Below are positions 25,899 through 32,945 of a stretch of DNA of 34,383 nucleotides, one piece after another. The stretch spans positions 1 through 34,383 of the forward strand of contig SVFS01000023.1 in assembly GCA_015056725.1 (NCBI GenBank), written 5' to 3'. Numbering within the stretch: position 1 is the first letter of the stretch; each line of letters starts with the position of its first letter. The notes under the pieces are model-generated. The model saw only the letters and a program-made list of their open reading frames with translations, did no database searches and was not told the DNA's origin. Both the position numbers and the translations under genes were made by a program. The DNA comes from Lachnospiraceae bacterium. Its GTDB lineage: Bacteria; Bacillota; Clostridia; Lachnospirales; Lachnospiraceae.

Positions 25899-27497
25899 CT
25901 AACTCAAATAATTCAACGGATTTACTGCCACTCCGTTTATGCGGATTTCAAAATGAAGATGAGGTCCTGTACTGTTACCGGTATTACCACTAAGTGCAAT
26001 CTTCTGCCCCTGTGATACATGCTGTCCGGCAGAAACAAGCACCTTACTACAGTGTCCATAACGGGTTTCACGTCCATCCGGATGCTTGATATATACCACA
26101 TATCCGTATCCGCTTGCCCATCCGGCTTTCGTTACAGTACCACCACAGGATGCCATAATCGCCGTACCGGTCGGAACAGCCCAGTCAACACCTTTATGAT
26201 TTGTGCTGGCACCACGCTTTGGTGCTTTACGTCCACCGAAATTAGAAGATAACCTTCCTCCCGAAATCGGCTTAATATAAGTCGGAGGAATCTTTGTTCC
26301 GCGTTCTACAATCTTCGGAACTGCTTCCATCTGGACATCTTCTTTTAAAATCTCCGTATTAACTACTTCATTATTTCTATAAGAAACAATCGCCACAACC
26401 CGTCTGTGTCCTGCGGACGGTTGCTGCAATGTAACCTTATCTGTTGTATACCATTCATCATTATCTACATAGATAACGTCGGCATTATAATCCTCTTCAT
26501 AATATAATTCTTCCTGACGAAGCACCGATAATTCCGGCTCCGGAACAGAAATAATAAGCTCATCACCAATACGAATCATGGAATTCTGATCTTCCAGCAC
26601 CGGGTTCATTTCCAGTAATGCTTCAATTGGCATATTGTGAATTTCTGCAATTTCACCTAATGTATCACCGGATACTACTTCATATATTTTATTCGTTTCC
26701 TGTTCTTTCGTCACATCTTCAATTGCTACTTCCAAAGAAGACAAATTGCTTACCGGCATATAGCATTCTACCACTTCCACCATATCACCGAAATTCATCT
26801 GAATCAGTCCGCGATTATATTCTGATAAATCTTTTTCCTCTTCTACTTCTACCGCATCTACAATTTCAGAAAATGCCGCAAAAATTCCTGCCTCCGGCAA
26901 ATTTGCCGCAGACACAATAGCATCCTGTCTTTCTTCAATCGCTTCTACTCTCGCTTCTGTCAGACTATACACATCCGCTGTCATAACGTTAAACTCTCGT
27001 TCCAGGTCCTGCTTAAGCTGCACGCGATACTGTCCCGTCGTATCATATTTATCAATCGCTGCCTGAAGCATCTGTTCCACTTCAGCAATGCTTCCCAAAT
27101 TCGCTGTATAGTCCTTTATCTTAACAGTATATGCCCGCTTCATCATTTCCTGCTCATGTCTCGCAAGCACATTTTCCATATTTTTAATCAGCTCTTCTTC
27201 CGTGCTCACTTCACCATAAAGCACTTCCTTACCTTCTAACCGTAAGTCAATTTCCATAAACAGCAGATCATCTGTCTTTTTCGCCAGATTCTTTCTGGCA
27301 TTTATCACGCAATCTTCTGCGTGCTCCTTCTTACCGGTCTGACCGACAAATTCATCATTGACATAAACGTCAAATATATTGTCACCTGTACTTTCAAACT
27401 TCACATAGCTTGGCAGAAAGAACGCAGCAAGTACAATTGTCACAAGCGCCACTCGTATATATGTAATTTTCAATCTCTTTACAAAGCTTGTTCTCAT
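25899..27497 (-). CDS. Cell wall endopeptidase: LysM, G5 and M23 domains
   Basis: A 532-residue envelope protein. An N-terminal membrane anchor or signal (residues about 12-32: VALVTIVLAAFFLPSYV) is followed by an extended helical region. A LysM repeat (about 285-330: YEVVSGDTLGEIAEIHNM, with MIRIGDELIISVP) binds glycan. A G5-like domain (about 340-415) precedes the M23 peptidase (about 425-530). Zinc ligands visible: His434 and Asp438 in NHKGVD, and His513/His515 in PHLHFE; YGHCSKV completes the active site. It should cut peptidoglycan cross-links or stems outside the membrane, or activate another hydrolase if inactive, but the ligands look intact. It shares strand with murA and has its own promoter at 27542-27570. 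Confidence 0.93.
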   Translation of the reverse strand: MRTSFVKRLKITYIRVALVTIVLAAFFLPSYVKFESTGDNIFDVYVNDEFVGQTGKKEHAEDCVINARKNLAKKTDDLLFMEIDLRLEGKEVLYGEVSTEEELIKNMENVLARHEQEMMKRAYTVKIKDYTANLGSIAEVEQMLQAAIDKYDTTGQYRVQLKQDLEREFNVMTADVYSLTEARVEAIEERQDAIVSAANLPEAGIFAAFSEIVDAVEVEEEKDLSEYNRGLIQMNFGDMVEVVECYMPVSNLSSLEVAIEDVTKEQETNKIYEVVSGDTLGEIAEIHNMPIEALLEMNPVLEDQNSMIRIGDELIISVPEPELSVLRQEELYYEEDYNADVIYVDNDEWYTTDKVTLQQPSAGHRRVVAIVSYRNNEVVNTEILKEDVQMEAVPKIVERGTKIPPTYIKPISGGRLSSNFGGRKAPKRGASTNHKGVDWAVPTGTAIMASCGGTVTKAGWASGYGYVVYIKHPDGRETRYGHCSKVLVSAGQHVSQGQKIALSGNTGNSTGPHLHFEIRINGVAVNPLNYLS

Positions 27498-27541
27498 GTA
27501 TTTCCTTACTTCCTATTTTTTTGCAAAGCATACCATTTAAC

Positions 27542-27570
27542 ATTCTAACAGTTTCGTTCCTTCTTGTAAA
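27542..27570 (-). promoter_or_regulatory. Promoter of the LysM-G5-M23 gene
   Basis: Minus-strand TTTACA (27570-27565), 17-bp spacer and TAGAAT (27547-27542). The leader is about 38 nt. The divergent dinB control region begins 15 bp upstream of this -35 box. Confidence 0.65.
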
Positions 27571-27585
27571 GCAATAGCTTTTTCT

Positions 27586-27599
27586 CGAATATACGTTCT
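27586..27599. promoter_or_regulatory. LexA/SOS-box-like operator upstream of the DinB-like gene
   Basis: CGAATATACGTTCT matches the Gram-positive LexA box (CGAACRNRYGTTYG) at 12 of 14 positions, with each half-site one base off. It lies 20 bp upstream of the extended -10 of the polymerase gene, in the -35 region, where LexA would block transcription. Confidence 0.65.
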
Positions 27600-27618
27600 G
27601 GTGTTTTCCATTTTGGTA

Positions 27619-27627
27619 TGGTATTAT
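27619..27627 (+). promoter_or_regulatory. Extended -10 promoter of the DinB-like gene, possibly leaderless
   Basis: TGGTATTAT gives TG-N-TATTAT with no good -35. The normal distance to the start site puts +1 at or within a base or two of the ATG at 27634. No SD motif precedes the ATG. Confidence 0.5.
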
Positions 27628-27633
27628 ATTTTT

Positions 27634-28872
27634 ATGAGTATCTTTTTTCACATTGACGTCAATTCCGCTTTTTTAAGCTGGAGTGCTTTGGAACAATTAA
27701 ATCAAGGAAGTTCTGTTGATTTACGCGAAATTCCTTCTATTATCGGTGGTGATTCTTCCAACCGGCACGGTATCGTGCTTGCCAAATCGCTGCCGGCAAA
27801 GGCTTACGGTATTAACACCGCAGAGCCTATTTCTGATGCTCTTAAAAAATGTCCAAATCTTACCATTCAAAGCCCTGACCTTTCTTTATATAAGCGGCGT
27901 AGCAATGAACTGATGGAGCTGCTTTCCAATATCTGTCCGGACATTGAACAGGTCAGCATCGACGAATGTTTTATGGACTATACTCCAATAGCGGCCCTTT
28001 ATCCCGATCCGGTAAGTGCCGCCTCTTTTATCAAAGATACCGTATTTCAACAGCTTGGATTTACAGTAAATATTGGCATTTCCAATCGTAAGGTTCTTGC
28101 CAAAATGGCATCTAACTTTAAAAAACCTAATTTGGTACACACTTTATTCCATGATGAAATCCAGACAAAAATGTGGCACCTTCCTGTTTCTTCGCTATAC
28201 ATGTGTGGACGTTCCAGTGTAGAAACATTGCACAACCTCGGCATCATGACAATCGGTGACCTTGCAAAGAGTAATCTTTCCATTATAACCTCTCATCTGA
28301 AAAGTCATGGAAAATTGCTTTGGGAATACGCCAACGGAATAGATAACAGTCCAATCTGTACTACCCCTGCAGAAAGAAAAGGTATCGGAAATTCCACCAC
28401 GCTAGCAAAAGATGTTCTTACCATGGAAGAAATCCAAAAAGTCCTGCTTTCTCTTGCTGAATCGGTTTCCGGAAGACTTCGGAAATCCCATATGAAAGCC
28501 TCTATGGTAAGTGTGGAAATCAAATACAGTACCTTTCAATCCGTTTCTCATCAGACAACGCTTTCTGCGCCAACAAATGACGGAACGCTCCTACACAAAA
28601 CTGCCTGCGAGCTTGCTAAAGAATTATGGGATGGTTCCCCTGTTCGTCTTTTGGGAATCCGTACTTCCAAGCTTTGCGACGAAACCGAACCTATCCAGCT
28701 TCGTTTACAAGATTTTTTAGCTGCAAGTTCTCCTTCAGTCACAAGTCAAAAGACAGACAGCTTAAATCAGGCACTAGATAAAATCCGCAGCAAATACGGT
28801 CAAAACGCTATCGTACGGGGAAGTCTTTTGACGCAAAACACAGAAATACAGCAGGATGATTCTCATTTCTGA
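27634..28872 (+). CDS. dinB: Y-family DNA polymerase, DinB/Pol IV-like
   Basis: A 412-residue translesion polymerase. The palm begins FFHIDVNSAFLSW, with metal-binding Asp8 and steric-gate Phe13; the normal motif is FFASVE, here FLSWSA. The second catalytic pair Asp110/Glu111 lies in VSIDECFMDY. Helix-hairpin-helix (LHNLGIMTIGDLA) and the little-finger domain follow. QLRLQDF near the C-terminus resembles a beta-clamp-binding motif. The frame opens at a GTG at 27601, but homology begins at ATG 27634. A LexA-box-like site upstream predicts SOS induction. It is one of three plus-strand genes, with a terminator at 28886-28918. Confidence 0.93.
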   Translation: MSIFFHIDVNSAFLSWSALEQLNQGSSVDLREIPSIIGGDSSNRHGIVLAKSLPAKAYGINTAEPISDALKKCPNLTIQSPDLSLYKRRSNELMELLSNICPDIEQVSIDECFMDYTPIAALYPDPVSAASFIKDTVFQQLGFTVNIGISNRKVLAKMASNFKKPNLVHTLFHDEIQTKMWHLPVSSLYMCGRSSVETLHNLGIMTIGDLAKSNLSIITSHLKSHGKLLWEYANGIDNSPICTTPAERKGIGNSTTLAKDVLTMEEIQKVLLSLAESVSGRLRKSHMKASMVSVEIKYSTFQSVSHQTTLSAPTNDGTLLHKTACELAKELWDGSPVRLLGIRTSKLCDETEPIQLRLQDFLAASSPSVTSQKTDSLNQALDKIRSKYGQNAIVRGSLLTQNTEIQQDDSHF

Positions 28873-28885
28873 ATCCCTATAACAC

Positions 28886-28918
28886 AAAAAGATAGCCGCA
28901 TTCAGCGACTATCTTTTT
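28886..28918. terminator. Bidirectional terminator after dinB
   Basis: AAAAAGATAG with CGC, loop ATTCA, GCG and CTATCTTTTT, one C/A mismatch in the stem. It sits between convergent genes: dinB and the flavin reductase-like gene ending at 28927. Confidence 0.88.
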
Positions 28919-28926
28919 TAAAGTAT

Positions 28927-29487
28927 CTATTTCTTTCTTACAGAATATCCAAATGTACCAAGCTCTTTGCCCATAGAATAATATGTTCCATGGGAATACA
29001 CAAGTGGTTTGGCATTTTCCAAACGGAATTTGTTTTTCTCATCCATATATTTTTCATCCGCATGCACTGCCACAACTTCCGCAAGGAACATTACATGCGT
29101 TCCCAGCTCTTTCTTTTCTGTAACACGACATTCAATGTTAACGGGACTTTCTTTAATCATCGGTGCAGACACTACATCCGCCTTTTCCCTCGTCAATTTT
29201 GCTGCAGCCCATTTATCCATATCCCGTCCGCTTTTCACGCCACAGTAGTCCGTAGCAAACGCAAGCTCTTCTGTTGTCAGATTTACCACAAATTCTCCGG
29301 TTTCTTCTATCATCTTATAGGAGTGTCTTTCCGGTCTGACCGAGATAGAGAGCATTGCCGGATCTGAGCAAATCGTTCCTGTCCACGCAATTGTAATAAT
29401 GTTATCCTTTCCCGCTTTATCTGCACAGGAAACCATTACTACCGGAAGCGGATAAAGCATATTTCCCGGTTTCCAACTTTGCTTCAT
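28927..29487 (-). CDS. Flavin reductase / flavoredoxin-family FMN-binding protein
   Basis: A 186-residue split-barrel protein of the flavin reductase-like family (NADH:FMN reductases and flavoredoxins). Visible: PLPVVMVSCAD, NIITIAWTGTICSDPAMLSISVRPERHSY (in part; the FMN site), FVVNLTTEELAFATDYCGVKSG, and SPVNIECRVTEKKELGTHVMFLAEV (in part). YSHGTYYSMGKELGTFGYSVRKK ends it. It should bind FMN and act in redox or flavin supply in the cytoplasm; the electron partner is unknown. The frame opens nine codons earlier inside the upstream gene; ATG 29487 lies one base after that gene's stop (TAG-G-ATG), so it is translationally coupled to the coiled-coil membrane protein. Confidence 0.9.
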   Translation of the reverse strand: MKQSWKPGNMLYPLPVVMVSCADKAGKDNIITIAWTGTICSDPAMLSISVRPERHSYKMIEETGEFVVNLTTEELAFATDYCGVKSGRDMDKWAAAKLTREKADVVSAPMIKESPVNIECRVTEKKELGTHVMFLAEVVAVHADEKYMDEKNKFRLENAKPLVYSHGTYYSMGKELGTFGYSVRKK

Positions 29488-29488
29488 C

Positions 29489-30115
29489 CTACAAATACCC
29501 CCATAAATGTGCAATTAACACGCCGATATTTGCAAGTGCTGCAAGTAATGTAAGAATACAAACAGGAAGAATTCCTTTTCCGATTTTCATACCGCCTATT
29601 ATCTGCTCTACTTTATCTGTAATTTCAACAGCCTGCTTCGGAAGCTCCTCTTCCACAACAGCCTGTATGTTACGATACACCTTTACAGATTCTTTATGCA
29701 TAAAGTCTTCGGATGCTTTTTCCAAATCCTCCATTGCACGTTTTTGTGCAAGCATCATTCCTTCAATAGTTGCCTGCTGCTCATTCAGCAAATCGACCAT
29801 GGCATCCTTCTGTGCTGCAAAAAGAGCTTCCATCGCATCCTTTTGCTGTTTTAATGCTTCTTCTACCAGACCATCTTCTTTTGGCACTATTTGCAGTTCC
29901 TGTATTTTGCGCATACCTTCGTCCAGTAAAAGTCTTGTCTTTTCTGCGTTTTCGATATTTTGCAAACTGAGCTTTCTCATATCCTGCAACGCTTCATCAT
30001 AGCGGTGCAATTTGGATGTCAGCCGTTCATTTTCTTCTGCTTCTGCCATATAATTCGCCCGAATCAATTCCTGCGCATTTCTACGCTGTGCAAATTTGTC
30101 AATAAAAATATCCAT
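29489..30115 (-). CDS. Tail-anchored coiled-coil protein with 11-residue repeats
   Basis: I do not recognise this 208-residue protein by name. From ATG 30115 it begins MDIFIDKFAQRRNAQELIRAN, then is almost entirely helical and coiled-coil. Residues 89-132 are four consecutive 11-residue units of the form xAQKxAMxxLx, a hendecad pattern typical of right-handed coiled coils. Residues 181-202 (GILPVCILTLLAALANIGVLIA) form one C-terminal membrane anchor, leaving the N-terminus cytoplasmic. Two starts have SDs: GGAGG for 30115 and GAGG for 30145; I prefer 30115. Its promoter is at 30170-30198. The flavin reductase-like gene starts one base after its stop. The build suggests a membrane scaffold. 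Confidence 0.78.
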   Translation of the reverse strand: MDIFIDKFAQRRNAQELIRANYMAEAEENERLTSKLHRYDEALQDMRKLSLQNIENAEKTRLLLDEGMRKIQELQIVPKEDGLVEEALKQQKDAMEALFAAQKDAMVDLLNEQQATIEGMMLAQKRAMEDLEKASEDFMHKESVKVYRNIQAVVEEELPKQAVEITDKVEQIIGGMKIGKGILPVCILTLLAALANIGVLIAHLWGYL

Positions 30116-30169
30116 TACCTTTCCTCCAAAACGAAATATGCTCATAATCTTTACCTCATACTTGTTGTA

Positions 30170-30198
30170 AGTATATCATCTCTGTTTTCATTTTACAA
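30170..30198 (-). promoter_or_regulatory. Promoter of the coiled-coil/flavin reductase pair
   Basis: Minus-strand TTGTAA (30198-30193), 17-bp spacer and TATACT (30175-30170) with extended -10 TGA. The start is near 30163. Confidence 0.75.
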
Positions 30199-30211
30199 TG
30201 AATTTCATCTT

Positions 30212-30228
30212 TTGTGCATTATGCACAA
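30212..30228. repeat. 17-bp perfect palindrome upstream of the coiled-coil gene promoter
   Basis: TTGTGCAT, central T, ATGCACAA. It lies 14 bp upstream of the -35 box of that promoter, an activator-like or repressor-loop position. Confidence 0.7.
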
Positions 30229-30338
30229 TTTTATTTTCTCTTCTTTTACACCTTTGTAAAAGTTAACTATATGTTAACCTTGCGTTCATAATTTGTTCAC
30301 ATTTGCTTTGTATACTATGTATATCGAAACGAAAGTCA

Positions 30339-30357
30339 TGTAATGAGATTCATTACA
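30339..30357. repeat. 19-bp inverted repeat TGTAATGA-GAT-TCATTACA
   Basis: Perfect 8-bp arms. A related TGTAA...TTACA dyad occurs near 31333-31348, on the other side of the alarmone synthetase gene, and a TACATGAA/TTCATGTA dyad at 31414-31433. Confidence 0.65.
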
Positions 30358-30382
30358 CACATAGATAAATTTTTTCATAATA

Positions 30383-30409
30383 GCCCAGATGCTGTAATGG
30401 TGTCTGGGC
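30383..30409 (+). repeat. GC-rich hairpin, candidate small-RNA element
   Basis: GCCCAGA, 13-nt loop, TCTGGGC: a stable 7-bp stem standing out in AT-rich sequence. Thirty bases later comes the terminator. On the plus strand the two could form the 3' half of a short noncoding RNA; a convincing plus-strand promoter was not found. Confidence 0.4.
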
Positions 30410-30439
30410 ACTCCTCATTTTATAAAACTTTCTACACAC

Positions 30440-30474
30440 GAAAAAGGAACCTTATTTACAAAGGTTCCTTTTTC
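30440..30474 (-). terminator. Terminator of the alarmone synthetase gene (bidirectional)
   Basis: GAAAAAGGAACCTT, 7-nt loop, AAGGTTCCTTTTTC: a 14-bp perfect stem with T-runs on both strands, 34 bp after the synthetase stop at 30509. Confidence 0.92.
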
Positions 30475-30508
30475 AATGGTATACGATATGCTTTTCTGAA
30501 TAAAGCTT

Positions 30509-31150
30509 CTACTTCCCGCTAACCTTGTAGCTTTGTACCTCTTTATTGAGCGATACCATTTTATCATCCAGCTCCGCAACAATCTTAGCACATTCTACCA
30601 ATTCCCGTTTGAGACTTTCCGGTGCATTACCTTCAAACTTATAATTCATCTTATGCTCCAAGCTTGCCCAGAAATCCATTGCTACCGTACGAATCTGAAT
30701 TTCTACCTTGGTATCAATAATTCGATCTGACAAGTATACCGGTACCGTTACAATCATATGGTAACTCTTATATCCACTCGGTTTCGGGTTTACTATGTAA
30801 TCCTTTACAGATACGACTTTAATGTCACGCTGGTTACTGATAATTTCTGCAATTTCGTAAATGTCTGACGTAAACGAGCAAATCACTCTGATTCCTGCTA
30901 TATCTTTTACATGCAATACCATATTATCCAGCGTAGACTCATATCCATGCTTCTTTAATTTCTTAACGATACTTTCCGATGTTTTGATTCTTGATTTGAT
31001 ATGTTCAATCGGATTATATCTGTGTACATGCTGGAATTCATCATTTAATATTTCCAGCTTGGTTTCTACCTGTTTTAGTGCAGAACTGTAAATCAGAATC
31101 AGCTCCGTCCAGTTCTCCACATCATTCGGTCTGTCAAGTTTTATATCCAT
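30509..31150 (-). CDS. Small alarmone synthetase, GTP pyrophosphokinase (RelQ/YjbM-like)
   Basis: A 213-residue single-domain RelA/SpoT synthetase that transfers pyrophosphate from ATP to GTP or GDP, making (p)ppGpp. There is no HD hydrolase, TGS or ACT domain. Motifs: EHIKSRIKTSESIVKKLKK (basic G-loop side), VKDIAGIRVICSF, PKPSGYKSYHMIV and the EIQIRT strand with FWASLEHKMNYK. Size fits RelQ/SAS1 enzymes, which act as tetramers and are activated by pppGpp. The frame opens 35 codons earlier, through the promoter and leader; GGAG five bases before ATG 31150 fixes the start. The leader carries an 8-bp inverted repeat (31171-31213). Confidence 0.92.
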   Translation of the reverse strand: MDIKLDRPNDVENWTELILIYSSALKQVETKLEILNDEFQHVHRYNPIEHIKSRIKTSESIVKKLKKHGYESTLDNMVLHVKDIAGIRVICSFTSDIYEIAEIISNQRDIKVVSVKDYIVNPKPSGYKSYHMIVTVPVYLSDRIIDTKVEIQIRTVAMDFWASLEHKMNYKFEGNAPESLKRELVECAKIVAELDDKMVSLNKEVQSYKVSGK

Positions 31151-31170
31151 TCCGTCTCCTATTTCACAAC

Positions 31171-31213
31171 ACTCTTCCACTATGGTCCAGTAGATAATTT
31201 GTCTTGGAAGAGT
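31171..31213 (-). promoter_or_regulatory. Leader hairpin of the alarmone synthetase mRNA
   Basis: ACTCTTCC (31213-31206 on the minus strand) and GGAAGAGT (31178-31171) are complementary with a 27-nt loop. They lie in the 5' leader, ending 13 bases before the SD. It could affect message stability or translation. Confidence 0.45.
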
Positions 31214-31243
31214 AAATATATTACGCATTTTCTGACCATCTCC

Positions 31244-31252
31244 ATTATAGCA
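31244..31252 (-). promoter_or_regulatory. Extended -10 promoter of the alarmone synthetase gene
   Basis: Minus-strand TG-C-TATAAT (31252-31244). No good -35 lies at 17-18 bp, but the extended -10 is perfect. The leader would be about 87 nt. Confidence 0.6.
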
Positions 31253-31408
31253 CATTTTCAGCCCAGATAGTCATTTTTAACAATTATTTTATAGTTATTT
31301 TCCTTTTTTCGTCTCTTTTAACAAAATATGGGTGTAATTTTCGTTACATTATTAAAGAAGCGCAAAATGACTACATAATAATCTATGCTGCCAAATCTTA
31401 TTTTAGAA
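31253..31408. other. AT-rich spacer between divergent promoters
   Basis: Part of a 346-bp gene-free gap between the alarmone synthetase and the 88-residue gene. It is AT-rich with no credible ORF. One loose dyad, TGTAA-TTTTCG-TTACA (about 31333-31348), resembles the dyad at 30339-30357. I see nothing else in it. Confidence 0.5.
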
Positions 31409-31437
31409 TTGCCTACATGAATTTTTTCATGTATGAT
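31409..31437 (+). promoter_or_regulatory. Promoter of the 88-residue gene with operator-like dyad
   Basis: TTGCCT (31409-31414), 17-bp spacer and TATGAT (31432-31437). The spacer is filled by the perfect inverted repeat TACATGAA-TTTT-TTCATGTA (31414-31433), which would let a dimeric regulator compete with RNA polymerase. Confidence 0.6.
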
Positions 31438-31496
31438 AAGGAACGTAGTATTTTTATTTGTAAATATATTTTTTACCAGCCGAAAGTGAGAAAGCC

Positions 31497-31763
31497 ATGT
31501 TCAGATTATGGGGTAAACTTTTCAAAGACAATCGCATGTTAAAAGATACTGTTATCGAAAACAGTTCCGGAGATACAAGAACTCATAAAATTTTTCAGGC
31601 ACTGGACGATATCTGTTATCAGTTCGACTTAGGCAAGCCAATCTGGCTCGATAGCAACGTGGCGGAATTCAAACGTCACAGGAAGACCCGCTTTACTTCC
31701 GATAATTTCATGGAAAGTATTGATTTTGATTATCTGGAAATACACATCATTGATGAAGACTAA
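31497..31763 (+). CDS. Conserved small hypothetical protein, 88 residues
   Basis: A soluble protein without signal or membrane segment, beginning MFRLWGKLFKDNRMLKD, with a middle DTRTHKIFQALDDICYQFDLGKPIWLD and an acidic end DFDYLEIHIIDED. I recall near-identical small proteins across Lachnospiraceae but no assigned function. The ordered pattern (helix, Trp-Leu strand, basic FKRHRKTRF, final acidic strand) suggests a compact folded protein. A GTGAG-type SD precedes the ATG, and its own promoter with a dyad is at 31409-31437. It is one of three plus-strand genes, convergent with galE, and ends one base before the long hairpin at 31765. Confidence 0.8.
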   Translation: MFRLWGKLFKDNRMLKDTVIENSSGDTRTHKIFQALDDICYQFDLGKPIWLDSNVAEFKRHRKTRFTSDNFMESIDFDYLEIHIIDED

Positions 31764-31764
31764 A

Positions 31765-31835
31765 AATCCCAACCCGAATATTTTCTATGGTCACCATACC
31801 AAATGATAATGATAGAAAATATCTGGATTGGGATT
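31765..31835 (-). terminator. Long-stem terminator between the 88-residue gene and galE
   Basis: AATCCCAA...TTGGGATT outer arms and ATATTTTCTAT...ATAGAAAATAT inner arms pair over about 23 positions with two mismatches, around a 23-nt loop. The minus strand reads TTTTTA after the stem (good galE terminator); the plus strand reads CTTTCTT (weaker). The 5' half of the loop includes a TATGGT-C-ACCATA dyad. Confidence 0.8.
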
Positions 31836-31850
31836 CTTTCTTAACGCATA

Positions 31851-32867
31851 TTAATCTTCAAATCCGTTTGGATTGTTACTCTGCCATCTCCAGGAGTCTT
31901 CACACATTTCCTTAATGCCGCGTTCTGCCACCCAGCCAAGCTCTTCTTTTGCCTTTGTTGCATCAGAATAGCAGGTAGCAATATCCCCTGCACGTCTTTC
32001 CTTAATCACATAAGGAACCTTCACACCGGTAGCCGCTTCAAAGTTTTTCACAATATCCAGTACGGAATAGCCCTGTCCCGTACCTAAGTTGTATACCTTA
32101 AAGCCTGCATTTTCTTCAATCTTCTTTAACGCTTTTACATGTCCGATAGCAAGGTCTACTACGTGGATGTAATCACGCACGCCTGTACCGTCATGTGTAT
32201 CATAATCATCGCCGAAAACGCCAAGCTCTTTTAACTTACCAACTGCCACCTGTGTTACATAAGGCATCAGATTGTTTGGAATACCGTTTGGATTTTCTCC
32301 GATTGTGCCACTCTTATGTGCTCCGATAGGATTGAAGTAACGAAGTAAAATTACATTCCATTCCTTATCAGCCTTCTGCATATCACAAAGAATCTGTTCC
32401 AGCATGGATTTTGTCCAGCCGTATGGATTTGTACACTGTCCCTTTGGACACTCTTCTGTAATCGGAATAAATGCCGGATCTCCGTATACTGTTGCAGAGG
32501 ATGAGAAAATAATATTTTTACAATTATGCTTTCTCATAACATCTACGAGTGTAAGAGTACCTGCGATGTTGTTATTATAGTATTCCCAAGGCTTCTGTAC
32601 GGATTCACCTACTGCTTTTAAGCCTGCGAAATGAATGCAGGAATCAATTTGTTCGTTTGCAAAGATTTCTTCCAGTGCTTCTCTGTCTAAAATATCAGCC
32701 TTATAAAATTTTACAGGTTTTCCTGTAATTGCTTCTACACGTTTTAATGATTTTTCGCTGGAATTTGCCAGATTATCCATTACCACTACATCATAGCCTG
32801 CATTCTGCAGCTCCACTACTGTGTGGGAACCGATAAAGCCGGCACCACCTGTTACTAAAATTGCCAT
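31851..32867 (-). CDS. galE: UDP-glucose 4-epimerase
   Basis: A 338-residue short-chain dehydrogenase-type epimerase interconverting UDP-glucose and UDP-galactose (some also the N-acetyl forms). The Rossmann motif [11 protein letters not shown] is at residues 5-15, the NAD region is [19 protein letters not shown] (in part), and the catalytic SSSATVYG with YGWTKSMLE gives the Tyr-x-x-x-Lys pair (Tyr149 region). Sugar-binding [10 protein letters not shown] and the C-terminal [13 protein letters not shown] are typical. It follows the UDPGP-family gene by 78 bp, so both act on UDP-sugars for wall or exopolysaccharide synthesis. A 7-bp dyad is in that gap. Confidence 0.96.
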   Translation of the reverse strand: MAILVTGGAGFIGSHTVVELQNAGYDVVVMDNLANSSEKSLKRVEAITGKPVKFYKADILDREALEEIFANEQIDSCIHFAGLKAVGESVQKPWEYYNNNIAGTLTLVDVMRKHNCKNIIFSSSATVYGDPAFIPITEECPKGQCTNPYGWTKSMLEQILCDMQKADKEWNVILLRYFNPIGAHKSGTIGENPNGIPNNLMPYVTQVAVGKLKELGVFGDDYDTHDGTGVRDYIHVVDLAIGHVKALKKIEENAGFKVYNLGTGQGYSVLDIVKNFEAATGVKVPYVIKERRAGDIATCYSDATKAKEELGWVAERGIKEMCEDSWRWQSNNPNGFED

Positions 32868-32904
32868 ACTCTATCTTCCTCTTATCTTTCTGTAAATTAC
32901 ATTT

Positions 32905-32921
32905 ATAAGATACCATCTTAT
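32905..32921. repeat. Inverted repeat ATAAGAT-ACC-ATCTTAT upstream of galE
   Basis: Perfect 7-bp arms in the 78-bp gap between the nucleotidyltransferase and galE, about 40 bp before the galE ATG. No T-run follows, so operator-like rather than a terminator. No clear promoter was found here. Confidence 0.5.
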
Positions 32922-32945
32922 CTAAAAAGGTCTATCCAAATGCAT

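Larger units (their letters stand above)
30199..30439. other. Dyad-rich noncoding stretch
   Basis: With the terminator this forms most of a 393-bp gene-free gap. No ORF is convincing. It holds at least five inverted repeats: TTGTGCAT-T-ATGCACAA (30212-30228), CTTTTACA-CCTT-TGTAAAAG (30243-30262), two GTTAAC palindromes one helical turn apart (30262-30278), TGTAATGA-GAT-TCATTACA (30339-30357), and a GCCCAGA/TCTGGGC hairpin (30383-30409). It could be the operator region of the coiled-coil gene, encode a small RNA ending at the 30440-30474 terminator, or both. Confidence 0.6.

Noticed and set aside
30199-30439. c-di-GMP (GEMM) riboswitch given the nearby c-di-GMP genes
   Set aside because: The GEMM core and tetraloop-receptor segments are not found on either strand; the hairpin and dyads do not fit that fold.
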